Shown: piece after piece, positions 1 to 7,381 of the stretch
Numbering within the stretch: position 1 is the stretch's first letter
Layout: the number at the start of each line of letters is the position of its first letter
Assembly (NCBI RefSeq): GCF_013870525.1
Contig: NZ_JACBXD010000009.1
Span: forward strand, 1 to 64,000
DNA from: Amycolatopsis pittospori
Lineage (GTDB): Bacteria > Actinomycetota > Actinomycetes > Mycobacteriales > Pseudonocardiaceae
DNA: 64,000 bases
Direction: 5' to 3'
Notes under the pieces: generated by a model
What the model was told of the DNA's origin: nothing
What the model saw: only the letters and a program-made list of their open reading frames with translations
Database searches by the model: none
Made by a program: the position numbers and the translations under genes

Positions 1-1
1 G

Positions 2-1030
2 ATGACGGCGTCGGCCCCGGCCGAGGGTGTCCAGCTCCAGCCCGGCGAGGACGCCAACCTGCCGATCACCGTGCGCAACGACGGCGGCTCGAAGTCCGAA
101 CCCGTCGCCGTCTCGCTGAACCTGCCGAAGGGCGTGACGGCCGTTCCCGTTGGCGGCGGTAGGGGTGTCACCGCCTTCCCACAGCAGGCCGTGCCCGGGC
201 CGATCGCGGTGAGCTGCCCCGGCGGCACCGGCACGGTGACCTGCAAGACCGGGACCGGCCTCGAACCGGGACAGTCCGCGGTGCTGACGTTCCGGCTGCG
301 CGCCGACGAAACGGCCGAAGCGGGCAGCACGGTGACCGGTTCGGTGACGGCGGGCGCGCAGATCAAGGTGTCGGTCGCGGTGAAGGTCACCGTGAAGCCG
401 CCGCCGGACGACCTCGTCCTGAGGGCCGAGAGCGACGGGCTGTCCGCGTTCCCGTGGAACCGCAACCCGCTGGTGCTGATCCGCGTGAAGAACACCGGTA
501 AGACGACGAAGCCGGTGACGGTCACCCTCGATCACCCGGTGCACAGCTCGTGGAGCGTTTACGGCATCCCGTGCCGCCCGACCGGCGAAGGCGCGTCGTG
601 CACTTCGCGCGGCTCGCTGACTCCGGGGCGCCAGGTGAGCCTGTGGGTGCGGATGAAGGGCCGCCCGGCCGACAACCTCCCGGTGACGGTGAACGCCACC
701 CTCGGTATCGCGAAGGCGAAGCCCGTCGAGGTCTACTTCGGCTGCTGGCACCACTGGTGCGACGACTCCGCACTGCTTCCGCCGACCACTCCGCCTTCGC
801 TGCCTTCAGTACCTTCGGTCACTTCGAAGCCTCCGGTCACGTCGGAGACGACGAAGCCGGGACGGCCCGGTTGGCCTTCGCCGTCTAAGAAGCCGTCGCC
901 GTCCGCGACGCCTTCGGAACCGGCGAAGAAGGACCCGGTCCCGCCGCCCACGACCACGAGCGCGCCGCCGCGGCCGGGCAAGTCGAAGCCGACCGTCGAG
1001 CCCGACGGGATCCTCGGCGGCATCTTTTAG
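2..1030 (+). CDS. Secreted or surface protein with CARDB/DUF11-like domains, probably 5'-truncated
   Basis: The reading frame is open from the first bases of the window, so the true start probably lies upstream; the ATG at position 2 is only the first visible one. Residues about 10-130 and 135-250 form two beta-rich domains with paired cysteines (VSCPGG...VTC, GIPC...ASC), a pattern typical of CARDB/DUF11 adhesive-like extracellular domains. From about residue 258 the protein is a Pro/Ser/Thr/Lys-rich linker, and it ends in GILGGIF without a sorting motif or C-terminal membrane helix. I infer an exported protein whose signal peptide lies outside the window. Its function is unknown. The next gene starts 4 nt after the stop. 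Confidence 0.7.
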   Translation: MTASAPAEGVQLQPGEDANLPITVRNDGGSKSEPVAVSLNLPKGVTAVPVGGGRGVTAFPQQAVPGPIAVSCPGGTGTVTCKTGTGLEPGQSAVLTFRLRADETAEAGSTVTGSVTAGAQIKVSVAVKVTVKPPPDDLVLRAESDGLSAFPWNRNPLVLIRVKNTGKTTKPVTVTLDHPVHSSWSVYGIPCRPTGEGASCTSRGSLTPGRQVSLWVRMKGRPADNLPVTVNATLGIAKAKPVEVYFGCWHHWCDDSALLPPTTPPSLPSVPSVTSKPPVTSETTKPGRPGWPSPSKKPSPSATPSEPAKKDPVPPPTTTSAPPRPGKSKPTVEPDGILGGIF

Positions 1031-1034
1031 TAGC

Positions 1035-1541
1035 GTGCCCCCAATGCTGGGGAAACACCGTGAGCTGCTGCGTTTCGCCGTGGTCGGGGGCGCGAGTTTC
1101 GTCATCACGATGACGATCACGTACGGCCTGAAGTTCACCGTGCTGACCGACAAACCGGTGACCGCGCTGATGATCGGCGTCCTGGTGGCGACCGTTTTTT
1201 CGTACGTGGCGAACCGCGAGTGGTCCTTTCGCAGCCGCGGCGGCCGTGAGCGGGCCCACGAGGCGGCGCTCTTCTTCCTGCTCAGCGCGGTGGCGCTCGG
1301 CCTCAACGCGGTTCCGCAGTTGGTGTCGAGGTACGTGCTCAAACTGGAACAGCCGCACGTCGGGCTGCTGACGCAGGAGATCGCGGACTTCGTCAGCGGC
1401 GTGATCATCGGGACGCTGCTGGGGACGGCGTTCCGCTGGTGGTCGTTCAAGAAGTGGGTGTTCCCCGAGGCCGACGCCCGGCCTCGGCTGCTGCGCGGTG
1501 GCGGGCGACGCTCCACCGACGTGGACGATCGCGCGGCCTGA
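1035..1541 (+). CDS. GtrA family membrane protein (first paralogue)
   Basis: This 168-residue protein has four hydrophobic segments (about residues 12-32, 40-60, 78-98 and 113-133) and the GtrA signatures NREWSFRSRGG and the C-terminal FRWWSFKKWVF. GtrA proteins are small membrane proteins linked to transfer of lipid-linked sugars in cell-envelope polysaccharide synthesis. The start is GTG at 1035; an ATG at 1044 is equally possible because no clear ribosome-binding site is visible. A second GtrA gene lies 205 bp downstream. A GtrA gene next to PH-domain and birA genes is also what I remember from mycobacteria (Rv3277). Confidence 0.85.
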   Translation: MPPMLGKHRELLRFAVVGGASFVITMTITYGLKFTVLTDKPVTALMIGVLVATVFSYVANREWSFRSRGGRERAHEAALFFLLSAVALGLNAVPQLVSRYVLKLEQPHVGLLTQEIADFVSGVIIGTLLGTAFRWWSFKKWVFPEADARPRLLRGGGRRSTDVDDRAA

Positions 1542-1542
1542 C

Positions 1543-1613
1543 AGCGATAGCAAAGGTCCCTTGCTCTCTTTTCGCAGGTCAGAGCGCCCGGCGATAGCAA
1601 AGGTCCCTTGCTT
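1543..1613. repeat. Two direct copies of the GATAGCAAAGGTCCCTTGCT element
   Basis: Directly after the first GtrA stop there are two copies of a near-palindromic element containing GATAGCAAAGGTCCCTTGC, at 1543-1570 and 1591-1613. The 38 bp at 1543-1580 recur exactly, in inverted orientation, at 4730-4767. Each copy can fold on itself (AGCAA...TTGCT), so a terminator or mRNA-stabilising role is plausible. The rest of the 205-bp gap, to 1746, shows no gene. Confidence 0.8.
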
Positions 1614-1746
1614 CCCCGAGGTGGTCGACATGCGGGCTTGCAGACCTGGGCGAGATCACCACCTTGAATCGCCCAAAGTGTCATATAACGCTCCAGCTAT
1701 GCCCCTGCCAGGCCGTTCGGTCCCCCGGGCGAATTAGACTGACCGA

Positions 1747-2286
1747 GTGACCGTGGTCGAATCCGTCCTTTCCCGGACGCCCGAGCCGCTCCGATCCGTG
1801 CTGATCAAGCACCGCGAACTGCTGAAGTTCGGGATCGTCGGCGGCACGACGTTCCTGGTCGACAACGGCGTCTGGTACCTGCTGAAGCTCAGCGTGCTGG
1901 AGTCGAAGCCGACCACGGCGAAGGCGATCGCGATCATCGTCGCGACGATCGTGTCGTACATCCTCAACCGCGAGTGGTCCTTCCGGACGCGCGGTGGGCG
2001 CGAGCGGCATCACGAGGCGGCGCTCTTCTTCGTGATCAGCGGGATCGCCGTGGTGGTCAACCTGATCCCGCTCTACACGTCGCGGTACATCTTCGACCTC
2101 GAAGTGCCGCATGTGACGCGGTTCGTGCAGGAGTTCGCGGACTTCACGAGCGGGTCGATCATCGGCATGCTGCTGGCGATGTTCTTCCGCTTCTGGGGTT
2201 TCAAGAAGTGGGTCTTCCCGGATGAGCTGGGCAAACGCCGCCGGGACAGCGACGAGCAGGACGACGACGTCATCCCGCTGCGATAA
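1747..2286 (+). CDS. GtrA family membrane protein (second paralogue)
   Basis: The 179-residue product starts at GTG 1747. It parallels its upstream neighbour almost throughout: KHRELLKFGIVGG near the start, NREWSFRTRGGRERHHEAALFF in the middle and FRFWGFKKWVF near the end. Four membrane segments are visible. The tail (residues 160-179) is charged (GKRRRDSDEQDDD) and probably cytoplasmic. The two genes look like a tandem duplication that has since diverged. The expected role is in membrane transfer of a lipid-linked sugar, by family; the substrate cannot be read from the sequence. Confidence 0.85.
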   Translation: MTVVESVLSRTPEPLRSVLIKHRELLKFGIVGGTTFLVDNGVWYLLKLSVLESKPTTAKAIAIIVATIVSYILNREWSFRTRGGRERHHEAALFFVISGIAVVVNLIPLYTSRYIFDLEVPHVTRFVQEFADFTSGSIIGMLLAMFFRFWGFKKWVFPDELGKRRRDSDEQDDDVIPLR

Positions 2287-2324
2287 GTACTTGTCAAAAG
2301 ACATGTGATTGCTTAAGGTCATCC

Positions 2325-2428
2325 ATGTCAACGTTCCTTCACTGATGACGCCGGCCGGGTTCGTACGGTCGAGCGGGACGAATTCGAGGTGATCGCCAAG
2401 CGCGAAGAGGACCGCATCCGGTTCGGAT
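2325..2428 (+). pseudogene. Possible broken small gene of about 35 codons
   Basis: An ATG at 2325 with AAGG 7 nt upstream begins MSTFLH and then stops. Shifting frame by one nucleotide near 2343 opens a charged reading frame with typical high-GC codon use (DDAGRVRTVERDEFEV, then IAKREEDRIRFG) that ends at TGA 2428. Either this is a small gene with a one-base frameshift or the similarity to coding sequence is chance. The remainder of 2287-2523 holds no convincing gene; the AT-rich stretch 2283-2320 may carry the promoter of the MFS gene. Confidence 0.3.
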
Positions 2429-2523
2429 GACGGTTGAGCCTTTTCCCGTCTTGGCGGGGATCCGGAGTGACCCTCCGCGTCCCTCGCGTTCCCTCGTTTC
2501 TTTCCAGTGAACGGATTCCTTTC

Positions 2524-3882
2524 TTGAGCACCACTCTCGGCGCGCCTCCGCGCGCCCGAAACACCCTTGCCCTCGTCGGGCTCTTCGCCGCCGTTTTCCT
2601 GGCGATGCTCGACGCCCAGGTCGTCGCGACCGCCCTGCCGCGCATGGTCGGCGAGCTCGGCGGTGCCACTTCGTTCGCCTGGGTCACCACCGTCTACTTG
2701 CTGGCGGGCAGCGTCAGCGCGCCGGTCTACGGGAAGCTCGGCGACCTGTTCGGCCGCAAACGCGTCGTTCTCGCCGCGCTCGCGTTGTTCGTGCTCGGCT
2801 CCCTCGCCTGCGCGCTCGCCCCGACGATGCCGCTGCTGATCGCCGCCCGCGTCTTGCAGGGAATCGGCTCCGGCGGCCTGTTCGTCGCGGTCGCCGCGAT
2901 CATCGGCGAACTCTTCCCCGGTCGCGAAGGCGCCCGCTACTTCGCCTGGTTCTCGATCTGTTTCGCCGGTTCCTCGCTGGCCGGCCCGGTCGTCGGCGGC
3001 GTGCTGACCGACCTCGCCGGCTGGCGGTCGATCTTCCTGGTCAACGTGCCGATCGGACTGGTCGCGTTCGGCGTCGTCGCCAGGTTCCTGCAGCTCGAAC
3101 GACGTCGCACGTCAGCGCCGTTCGACGTCGCCGGAATCGTCACCCTGTCCGGCGCGATCGTCGGGCTGACCCTGGCGACGCCGCTGTCCGCGTCGGTCGG
3201 CGCCGTCCTGCTCGTCGCCTTCCTGATCATCGAGCGCCGGGCGGCCGAGCCGGTGGTCCCGCTCCGGCTCTTCCGCGTCAGGATGTTCAGCCTGAGCGTC
3301 CTGGCCAGTGCCGCCGCCGGATTCGTCTTCCTCGGCTCGGTCAACTATCTGGCGCTCTTCCTGCAGACCGCGGGTGGCGCCGGACCGTCGCGGGCCGGGC
3401 TCCTCCTGCTGCCGATGACGCTCGCGGTCGCCGCGTCGTCGATGGTCGCGGGCCGGATCATCGCGAAGACCGGCGCCTACCGCTGGGCGCCGATCCTCAG
3501 CATGACGCTCGGCCTCGCCGCCGCGCTCGCGATGTCCACAATGGACGAACACACGCCGCTGCCGGTCGTCGTCGCCTATCTCGTGGTGTTCGGCGCGGCG
3601 GCGGGTCTCAACATGCAGGTGCTGTCCATGGCGGCCCAGCAGAACGTGCCCCGGACCGATCTCGGCGCGGTTTCCGCGACCGTCGGCTTCCTGCGTTCGC
3701 TCGGCACCACGGCCGGGCTGACCGTATTCGGCGCGGTGTTCACGAACGCCTTCACCATCGACAGTCCCGCCGGGTACGCCTCCGCGCTCGACGGCGTGTT
3801 CTGGGTGATGGTCCCCGCCCTCGCACTGGGCCTCGCCGCCTCCCTCTTCCTACCGCGCGTTTCGCTGCGGCGCCACCACTGA
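2524..3882 (+). CDS. MFS transporter, DHA2 (EmrB/QacA) drug-efflux type
   Basis: From a TTG at 2524 the product is 452 residues (MSTTLGAPPRARNTLALVG...); the frame extends up to a TTG at 2434, but those 30 residues look non-coding. Hydrophobicity suggests about 14 membrane segments. Family motifs are visible: MLDAQVVATALPRMVGEL in the first helix, the motif-A loop GKLGDLFGRKR and ARVLQGIGSGG. DHA2 proteins are proton-driven exporters of drugs and secondary metabolites in the inner membrane. An NAD(P)-binding protein gene follows after 12 nt and is probably co-transcribed. The substrate is unknown. Confidence 0.88.
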   Translation: MSTTLGAPPRARNTLALVGLFAAVFLAMLDAQVVATALPRMVGELGGATSFAWVTTVYLLAGSVSAPVYGKLGDLFGRKRVVLAALALFVLGSLACALAPTMPLLIAARVLQGIGSGGLFVAVAAIIGELFPGREGARYFAWFSICFAGSSLAGPVVGGVLTDLAGWRSIFLVNVPIGLVAFGVVARFLQLERRRTSAPFDVAGIVTLSGAIVGLTLATPLSASVGAVLLVAFLIIERRAAEPVVPLRLFRVRMFSLSVLASAAAGFVFLGSVNYLALFLQTAGGAGPSRAGLLLLPMTLAVAASSMVAGRIIAKTGAYRWAPILSMTLGLAAALAMSTMDEHTPLPVVVAYLVVFGAAAGLNMQVLSMAAQQNVPRTDLGAVSATVGFLRSLGTTAGLTVFGAVFTNAFTIDSPAGYASALDGVFWVMVPALALGLAASLFLPRVSLRRHH

Positions 3883-3894
3883 AGGAGTTTTTCG

Positions 3895-4731
3895 ATGATT
3901 CTCGTCCTCGGTTCCACCGGCAAGATCGGCCGCGAACTCGTTCCCGCGTTGCTGGACAAAGGTGCTCGCGTGCGGGCGCTGACCCGCGATCCCTCCCGTG
4001 CCCGCGTCGACCAGCGCGCCGAAGTGGTCGCCGGCAATCTCGACGCCTTCGACCCCGCGCTTCTCGACGGCGTCGACAGCGTGTTCGTCCTGACTTCCGG
4101 GCACGGTTCCGACGGCCTCGCCCAGGAACGTGCGGTGGCGAAGGCCGCCACCGGTGTCGCCCGGCTCGTCAAGCTCTCCACCACCGGAGTCCACTTCGGA
4201 CAGACCGACCCACCCTCCCTGACGCACGCAGCGGCCGAGCAGGCCATCCGCGAGGCCGGGCCGGACTGGACGATCCTGCGCCCCGGCACGTTCATGGACA
4301 ACCGGTTCGCCTGGGTGCCCGCCGTGCGCGGTGACGGCGTCATCCGCGTTCCCGAAGGCGACCCGGCGTCCGCACTGGTGCACGTCCGCGACATCGCCGA
4401 GGTCGCCGCGACCGTCCTGACCACGGACGGGCACGCGGGCAAGACGTATCCGATCACCGGCGGCGAAGCCCTCTCGACCCGGCAGCAGGTCGAGATCCTG
4501 GGCGACACCGTCGGGCGGCACCTGACCTACGTCGAAGAACCCGAAGCCGACGCTCGCGCCCGGATGCTCGGATACGGCTGGCCCGCTTCGTCGGTCGACG
4601 GGCTCTTCGAGCTCAAGCGGCAGTCCGCCGGGAACGAGGAGATCGTGTTCGACACCGTCGGCGAACTCCTCGGCCGGGCACCGCTGACGTTCGCCGAGTG
4701 GGCCCGCGAGCACGCCGCCACCTTCGCCTGA
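3895..4731 (+). CDS. NmrA-like NAD(P)-binding protein (atypical SDR)
   Basis: This 278-residue protein begins MILVLGSTGKIGRELVPALL, a Rossmann nucleotide-binding loop of the GxTGxxG type, and then shows ALTRDPSRA, which usually sets NADP preference. There is no YxxxK catalytic pair in the usual place, and the middle (SGHGSDGLAQERAVAKAA, LVKLSTTGV, WTILRPGTFMDN) fits the NmrA/TMR atypical short-chain dehydrogenase group. Such proteins act either as quinone or aldehyde reductases or as redox sensors. The AAGGAG ribosome-binding site lies immediately after the MFS stop, so the two genes are probably one operon. A strong hairpin follows. Confidence 0.82.
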   Translation: MILVLGSTGKIGRELVPALLDKGARVRALTRDPSRARVDQRAEVVAGNLDAFDPALLDGVDSVFVLTSGHGSDGLAQERAVAKAATGVARLVKLSTTGVHFGQTDPPSLTHAAAEQAIREAGPDWTILRPGTFMDNRFAWVPAVRGDGVIRVPEGDPASALVHVRDIAEVAATVLTTDGHAGKTYPITGGEALSTRQQVEILGDTVGRHLTYVEEPEADARARMLGYGWPASSVDGLFELKRQSAGNEEIVFDTVGELLGRAPLTFAEWAREHAATFA

Positions 4732-4743
4732 CCTGCGAAAAGA

Positions 4744-4808
4744 GAGCAAGGGACCTTTGCTATCGCTCCTCAGCGACACTAGGTAGCGATAGCAAAGGTC
4801 CCTTGCTC
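4744..4808 (+). terminator. Long perfect hairpin after the MFS-NmrA operon, made of two repeat elements
   Basis: Positions 4744-4767 and 4785-4808 are exact inverted copies (24-bp arms, 17-nt loop) of the GATAGCAAAGGTCCCTTGCT element also seen at 1543-1613. The left arm begins 12 nt after the NmrA stop. The size and position make a transcription terminator likely. The gap from 4809 to 4966 shows no other gene and should contain the promoter of the LuxR regulator. Confidence 0.75.
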
Positions 4809-4966
4809 CCCCGGTCTGGGCCGAAAGGGTTAATGACTTGGGCGGATGCCCGAGGTGCGCGACACTCATCAGGCGTTTAATTCTCGCCGGGTCCGCTGTC
4901 CGGACCGCGCATTGTTCCCGGCCGACCCTCTCGCTAGCGTGCCGCCTCGGGGAGACAGGGGGATCC

Positions 4967-5614
4967 ATGGACGGACATCTTCGGGTGCTTGTGGTCGACG
5001 ACCATCCGCTGTTCCGGTTCGGGGTGTGCACGCTGCTCGACAACGAACCGGGGATCGACGTCGTCGGCGAGGCCGCGAGCGGAGCGCACGCGATCGACGC
5101 GGCGACCGCGCTCGGGCCCGACGTCGTCGTCATGGACCTGCATCTGCCCGACCTCTCCGGCGCCGAAGCGACGCGGCACATCGTCGCCGAACGGCCCGGT
5201 GTCGGCGTGCTCATGTTGACGATGGCCGACGAAAGCGAGTCCGTTTTCTCCGCGATGCGTGCCGGAGCCCGCGGATATCTGCTGAAAGACGCGGAGCCCG
5301 ACGAAATCATCCGGGCCGTCCACGCTGTCGCAAGGCGCGAAGCGATCTTCGGCCCCGACATCGCGACGCGGGTCCTCGGCTTCTTCAACCAGTCTCAGCC
5401 GAGCACGGACACGGTGTTCCCGGAATTGACCGCTCGCGAACGAGAGGTCCTTTCGCTGATCGCGGGCGGGCACAGCAACACCGTCATCGCCAGCACCCTG
5501 TGCCTCAGCCCGAAAACCGTCCGGAACCATATTTCGAACGTTTTCAGCAAGCTGCACATCACGGATCGCGCGGAAGCGATCGTGCGCGCCCGCGAAGCCG
5601 GGCTCGGTCGCTGA
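4967..5614 (+). CDS. NarL/LuxR-family response regulator
   Basis: The start is ATG 4967, preceded by the purine-rich GGGGAGACAGGGGG, giving 215 residues. The receiver domain (1-125) has the acidic pair DD at 11-12, the phospho-acceptor Asp57 in VVMDLHLPD and the conserved Lys in GYLLKDAEPDE. The C-terminal LuxR helix-turn-helix (about 148-210) reads LTAREREVLSLIAGGHSNTVIA...TVRNHISNVFSKL. It is a DNA-binding regulator controlled by phosphorylation, but no histidine kinase gene is adjacent. It faces the same way as the second LuxR gene and the DUF4255 gene and may control them. Confidence 0.9.
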   Translation: MDGHLRVLVVDDHPLFRFGVCTLLDNEPGIDVVGEAASGAHAIDAATALGPDVVVMDLHLPDLSGAEATRHIVAERPGVGVLMLTMADESESVFSAMRAGARGYLLKDAEPDEIIRAVHAVARREAIFGPDIATRVLGFFNQSQPSTDTVFPELTAREREVLSLIAGGHSNTVIASTLCLSPKTVRNHISNVFSKLHITDRAEAIVRAREAGLGR

Positions 5615-5633
5615 ACCAAGGTCACTGAACCAA

Positions 5634-5670
5634 GGTCGCTGAAAAAGCGACCCCGATCGGGGCGGCTTTT
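5634..5670 (+). terminator. Rho-independent terminator
   Basis: GGTCGCT-GAAAA-AGCGACC (5634-5652) is followed by the palindrome CCCCGATCGGGG (5651-5662) and CGGCTTTT. Either stem followed by the T run would end transcription of the LuxR response regulator gene 20 nt upstream. A short direct repeat CTGAACCAAGGTC lies just before it. Confidence 0.75.
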
Positions 5671-5777
5671 CGGGCAAGGTCGGGACCGGAGTCCCATGTG
5701 CCCGGGACACCTCACCCGGCAGGGTGAGTAGTGCGAGGGGTGGGACCCTCGCACTGTTCGAGGGGAATGGGAATCAC

Positions 5778-6410
5778 ATGTTCGAACCGAACCGGACACC
5801 CGTGGTCGTCCGAGCCACCGATCCGATCCTGCACAACGGCGTCTGCATGACGCTCCGCTCCCGTGACGACGTCCGGCTGGTGGACGGGGAGACCGCCGAC
5901 CCGACCATGGTGGCCCTCCTGGTCACCGATCGCCTCGACGAGGCGATGACGCGGATGCTGTCCGCCCTCCACCACCAGGGGTTCACCCGCATCGTGCTCA
6001 TCGCGGGTGAGGTCGACGACAACGAGATCCTCGGCGCCATCGAGCACGGCGTCTGCGCGGTCGCGCGCCGCTCGGAGGCCGGGGCCGACGTGCTGGTCCG
6101 GCTGATCAAGGCGGCCGCCGCCGGGGAGGGCGCGCTTCCGCCCGACCTGCTCGGCAGGCTGTTGCACCGGGTTTCCCGGCTGCAGCGCCAGGTCCTCCAG
6201 CCGCGCGGCCTGCACCTCGGCGGCATGAGCAACCGGGAGACCGAGGTGCTCAAGCTGGTGGCGTCGGGGTTCTCGACGCAGGAGATCGCCGATCAGCTCT
6301 GCTACTCGCAGCGCACGGTGAAGAGCATCCTGCACGACGTAACCAACCGGTTCCAGTTGCGGAACCGCTCGCACGCGGTGGCCTACGCACTGCGTGAGGG
6401 ACTGATCTGA
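5778..6410 (+). CDS. LuxR-family regulator with a degenerate receiver domain
   Basis: The likely start is ATG 5778 with AGGGGAATGGGA upstream (210 residues); the frame continues up to 5724. The C-terminal helix-turn-helix (about 140-205) is clear: LGGMSNRETEVLKLVASGFSTQEIADQLCYSQRTVKSILHDV. The N-terminal half has the length and rhythm of a receiver domain but lacks the acidic pair (it reads VVVRATDPILHNG), and the phospho-acceptor region reads MVALLVTDRLDE. It therefore probably works without phosphorylation. The gene ends 4 nt before the DUF4255 gene, so the two are likely co-transcribed. Confidence 0.85.
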   Translation: MFEPNRTPVVVRATDPILHNGVCMTLRSRDDVRLVDGETADPTMVALLVTDRLDEAMTRMLSALHHQGFTRIVLIAGEVDDNEILGAIEHGVCAVARRSEAGADVLVRLIKAAAAGEGALPPDLLGRLLHRVSRLQRQVLQPRGLHLGGMSNRETEVLKLVASGFSTQEIADQLCYSQRTVKSILHDVTNRFQLRNRSHAVAYALREGLI

Positions 6411-6414
6411 CGCC

Positions 6415-6828
6415 GTGATCACGCAGGTCGACGAGGCCCTGTGCCTGCTCATCGCGCCTCATCTGCCGGAGGGGACGGTGGTCCGGCTCGACGCGCCGAA
6501 ACCCACCTGGCAGACCGAGACCCGGGAATCGAGCGTCGACCTGTTCCTCTTCGCCCTGCACGGCGCCGGCCCAGGAGCCGGTGCCGTGCGGGCGAAGCAA
6601 TGCGAACTGTCCTATCTCGTCACCGCACGCGCCGACCGGGTCCGGGACGAACACACCCTGCTCGACCGGTCGTTACGAGTGCTGCTCGGCACCGAATTCC
6701 TGATGGTCGAGGCGCAGCCGCTGCGGATGCGCCTCGGGGAAACCGATCCGACCGGGCTGTGGGCCGGCCTCGGTCTGCCCGCCCGGGCGGCGTTCGTCGT
6801 CACGGTCACGGCGGAGTACCGGGACTGA
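6415..6828 (+). CDS. DUF4255 / Pvc16 N-terminal-like protein
   Basis: The 137-residue product (start GTG 6415) reads MITQVDEALCLLIAPHL, VVRLDAPKPTWQ, VDLFLFALHG, ELSYLVTARADRVRDEHTLL and FVVTVTAEYRD. This is the pattern I associate with the Pvc16_N/DUF4255 family, whose best-known members are tail-terminator or cap-associated proteins of contractile injection systems. No sheath, tube, baseplate or AAA ATPase gene lies nearby, so this copy is an orphan in the window. It follows the degenerate LuxR gene by 4 nt. Its last 23 bp overlap the end of the convergent gene at 6806-7318. The family assignment is from memory. Confidence 0.72.
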   Translation: MITQVDEALCLLIAPHLPEGTVVRLDAPKPTWQTETRESSVDLFLFALHGAGPGAGAVRAKQCELSYLVTARADRVRDEHTLLDRSLRVLLGTEFLMVEAQPLRMRLGETDPTGLWAGLGLPARAAFVVTVTAEYRD

Positions 6829-7318
6829 GCACCGACGCCCGCCGCAGCACCACACCGCCGATGGACGCCAGCGGCGCGCCGAAGAACTCGCACCATTCGG
6901 CCGCCGTCGCGGGCGGACCGCAGTCGGGCGCCCGCCGGTTCCAGCCCGCCCGCACTTCGAGGCGGTAGCCGAGTACACCGGTCAGCGTCAGCCCGTTCCG
7001 GGTGGCACCGACCCAGCAGGTGCCGCGGTGGACCCAGCGGTCCGGCGGCTGGAAGACGACGTCCTCCTGGACGAACCGGTGTCCCGCGGCTCCGGTGATG
7101 GCCGCGAGAGGCGTGTCGATCCCGCTGACGAACAGTCCTTTCGACAGCAGATCGAGGGCTTCGGCTTCCAGCCGCTCCAGCACACCTGGCGGACGACGGC
7201 ACGCGTACAGGTCGCCTTCGAAGAACAAGCGCACCGAGACCGCCACCTTGCCGATCTCCGCGGTCGCCGCGGCCACCGGATTCCCCGGTGGCCGATATCG
7301 GAACGCCGTCGCATGCAC
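6806..7318 (-). CDS. Conserved hypothetical protein
   Basis: I do not recognise this 170-residue protein. The start is GTG 7318, with CGGGAG immediately upstream. It has no signal peptide or membrane helix. The middle is rich in aromatic and glycine residues (VRLFFEGDLYAC, GAAGHRFVQEDVVFQPPDRW, HRGTCWVGATRNGLTLTGVLGYRLEV), suggesting a compact beta-rich fold. It lies 63 nt downstream of the histidine kinase gene on the same strand and could be a distal member of that operon. Its 3' end overlaps the DUF4255 gene tail to tail by 23 bp. Confidence 0.6.
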   Translation of the reverse strand: MHATAFRYRPPGNPVAAATAEIGKVAVSVRLFFEGDLYACRRPPGVLERLEAEALDLLSKGLFVSGIDTPLAAITGAAGHRFVQEDVVFQPPDRWVHRGTCWVGATRNGLTLTGVLGYRLEVRAGWNRRAPDCGPPATAAEWCEFFGAPLASIGGVVLRRASVLSPGTPP

Positions 7319-7381
7319 CTCCCGACGTTAAGTCGGCGCGCCCCCGCCGCGCTGCCCGATCGGGACGTCCTTCGGGAGGTC

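Noticed and set aside
2524..4731. Start of an antibiotic biosynthetic cluster (MFS plus NmrA genes)
   Set aside because: No synthase, tailoring or pathway-specific regulator genes follow; the pair is more likely a stand-alone detoxification operon.
4967..6828. Complete contractile injection or phage-tail cluster
   Set aside because: Only one DUF4255-like gene is present; sheath, tube, baseplate, spike and ATPase genes are absent.
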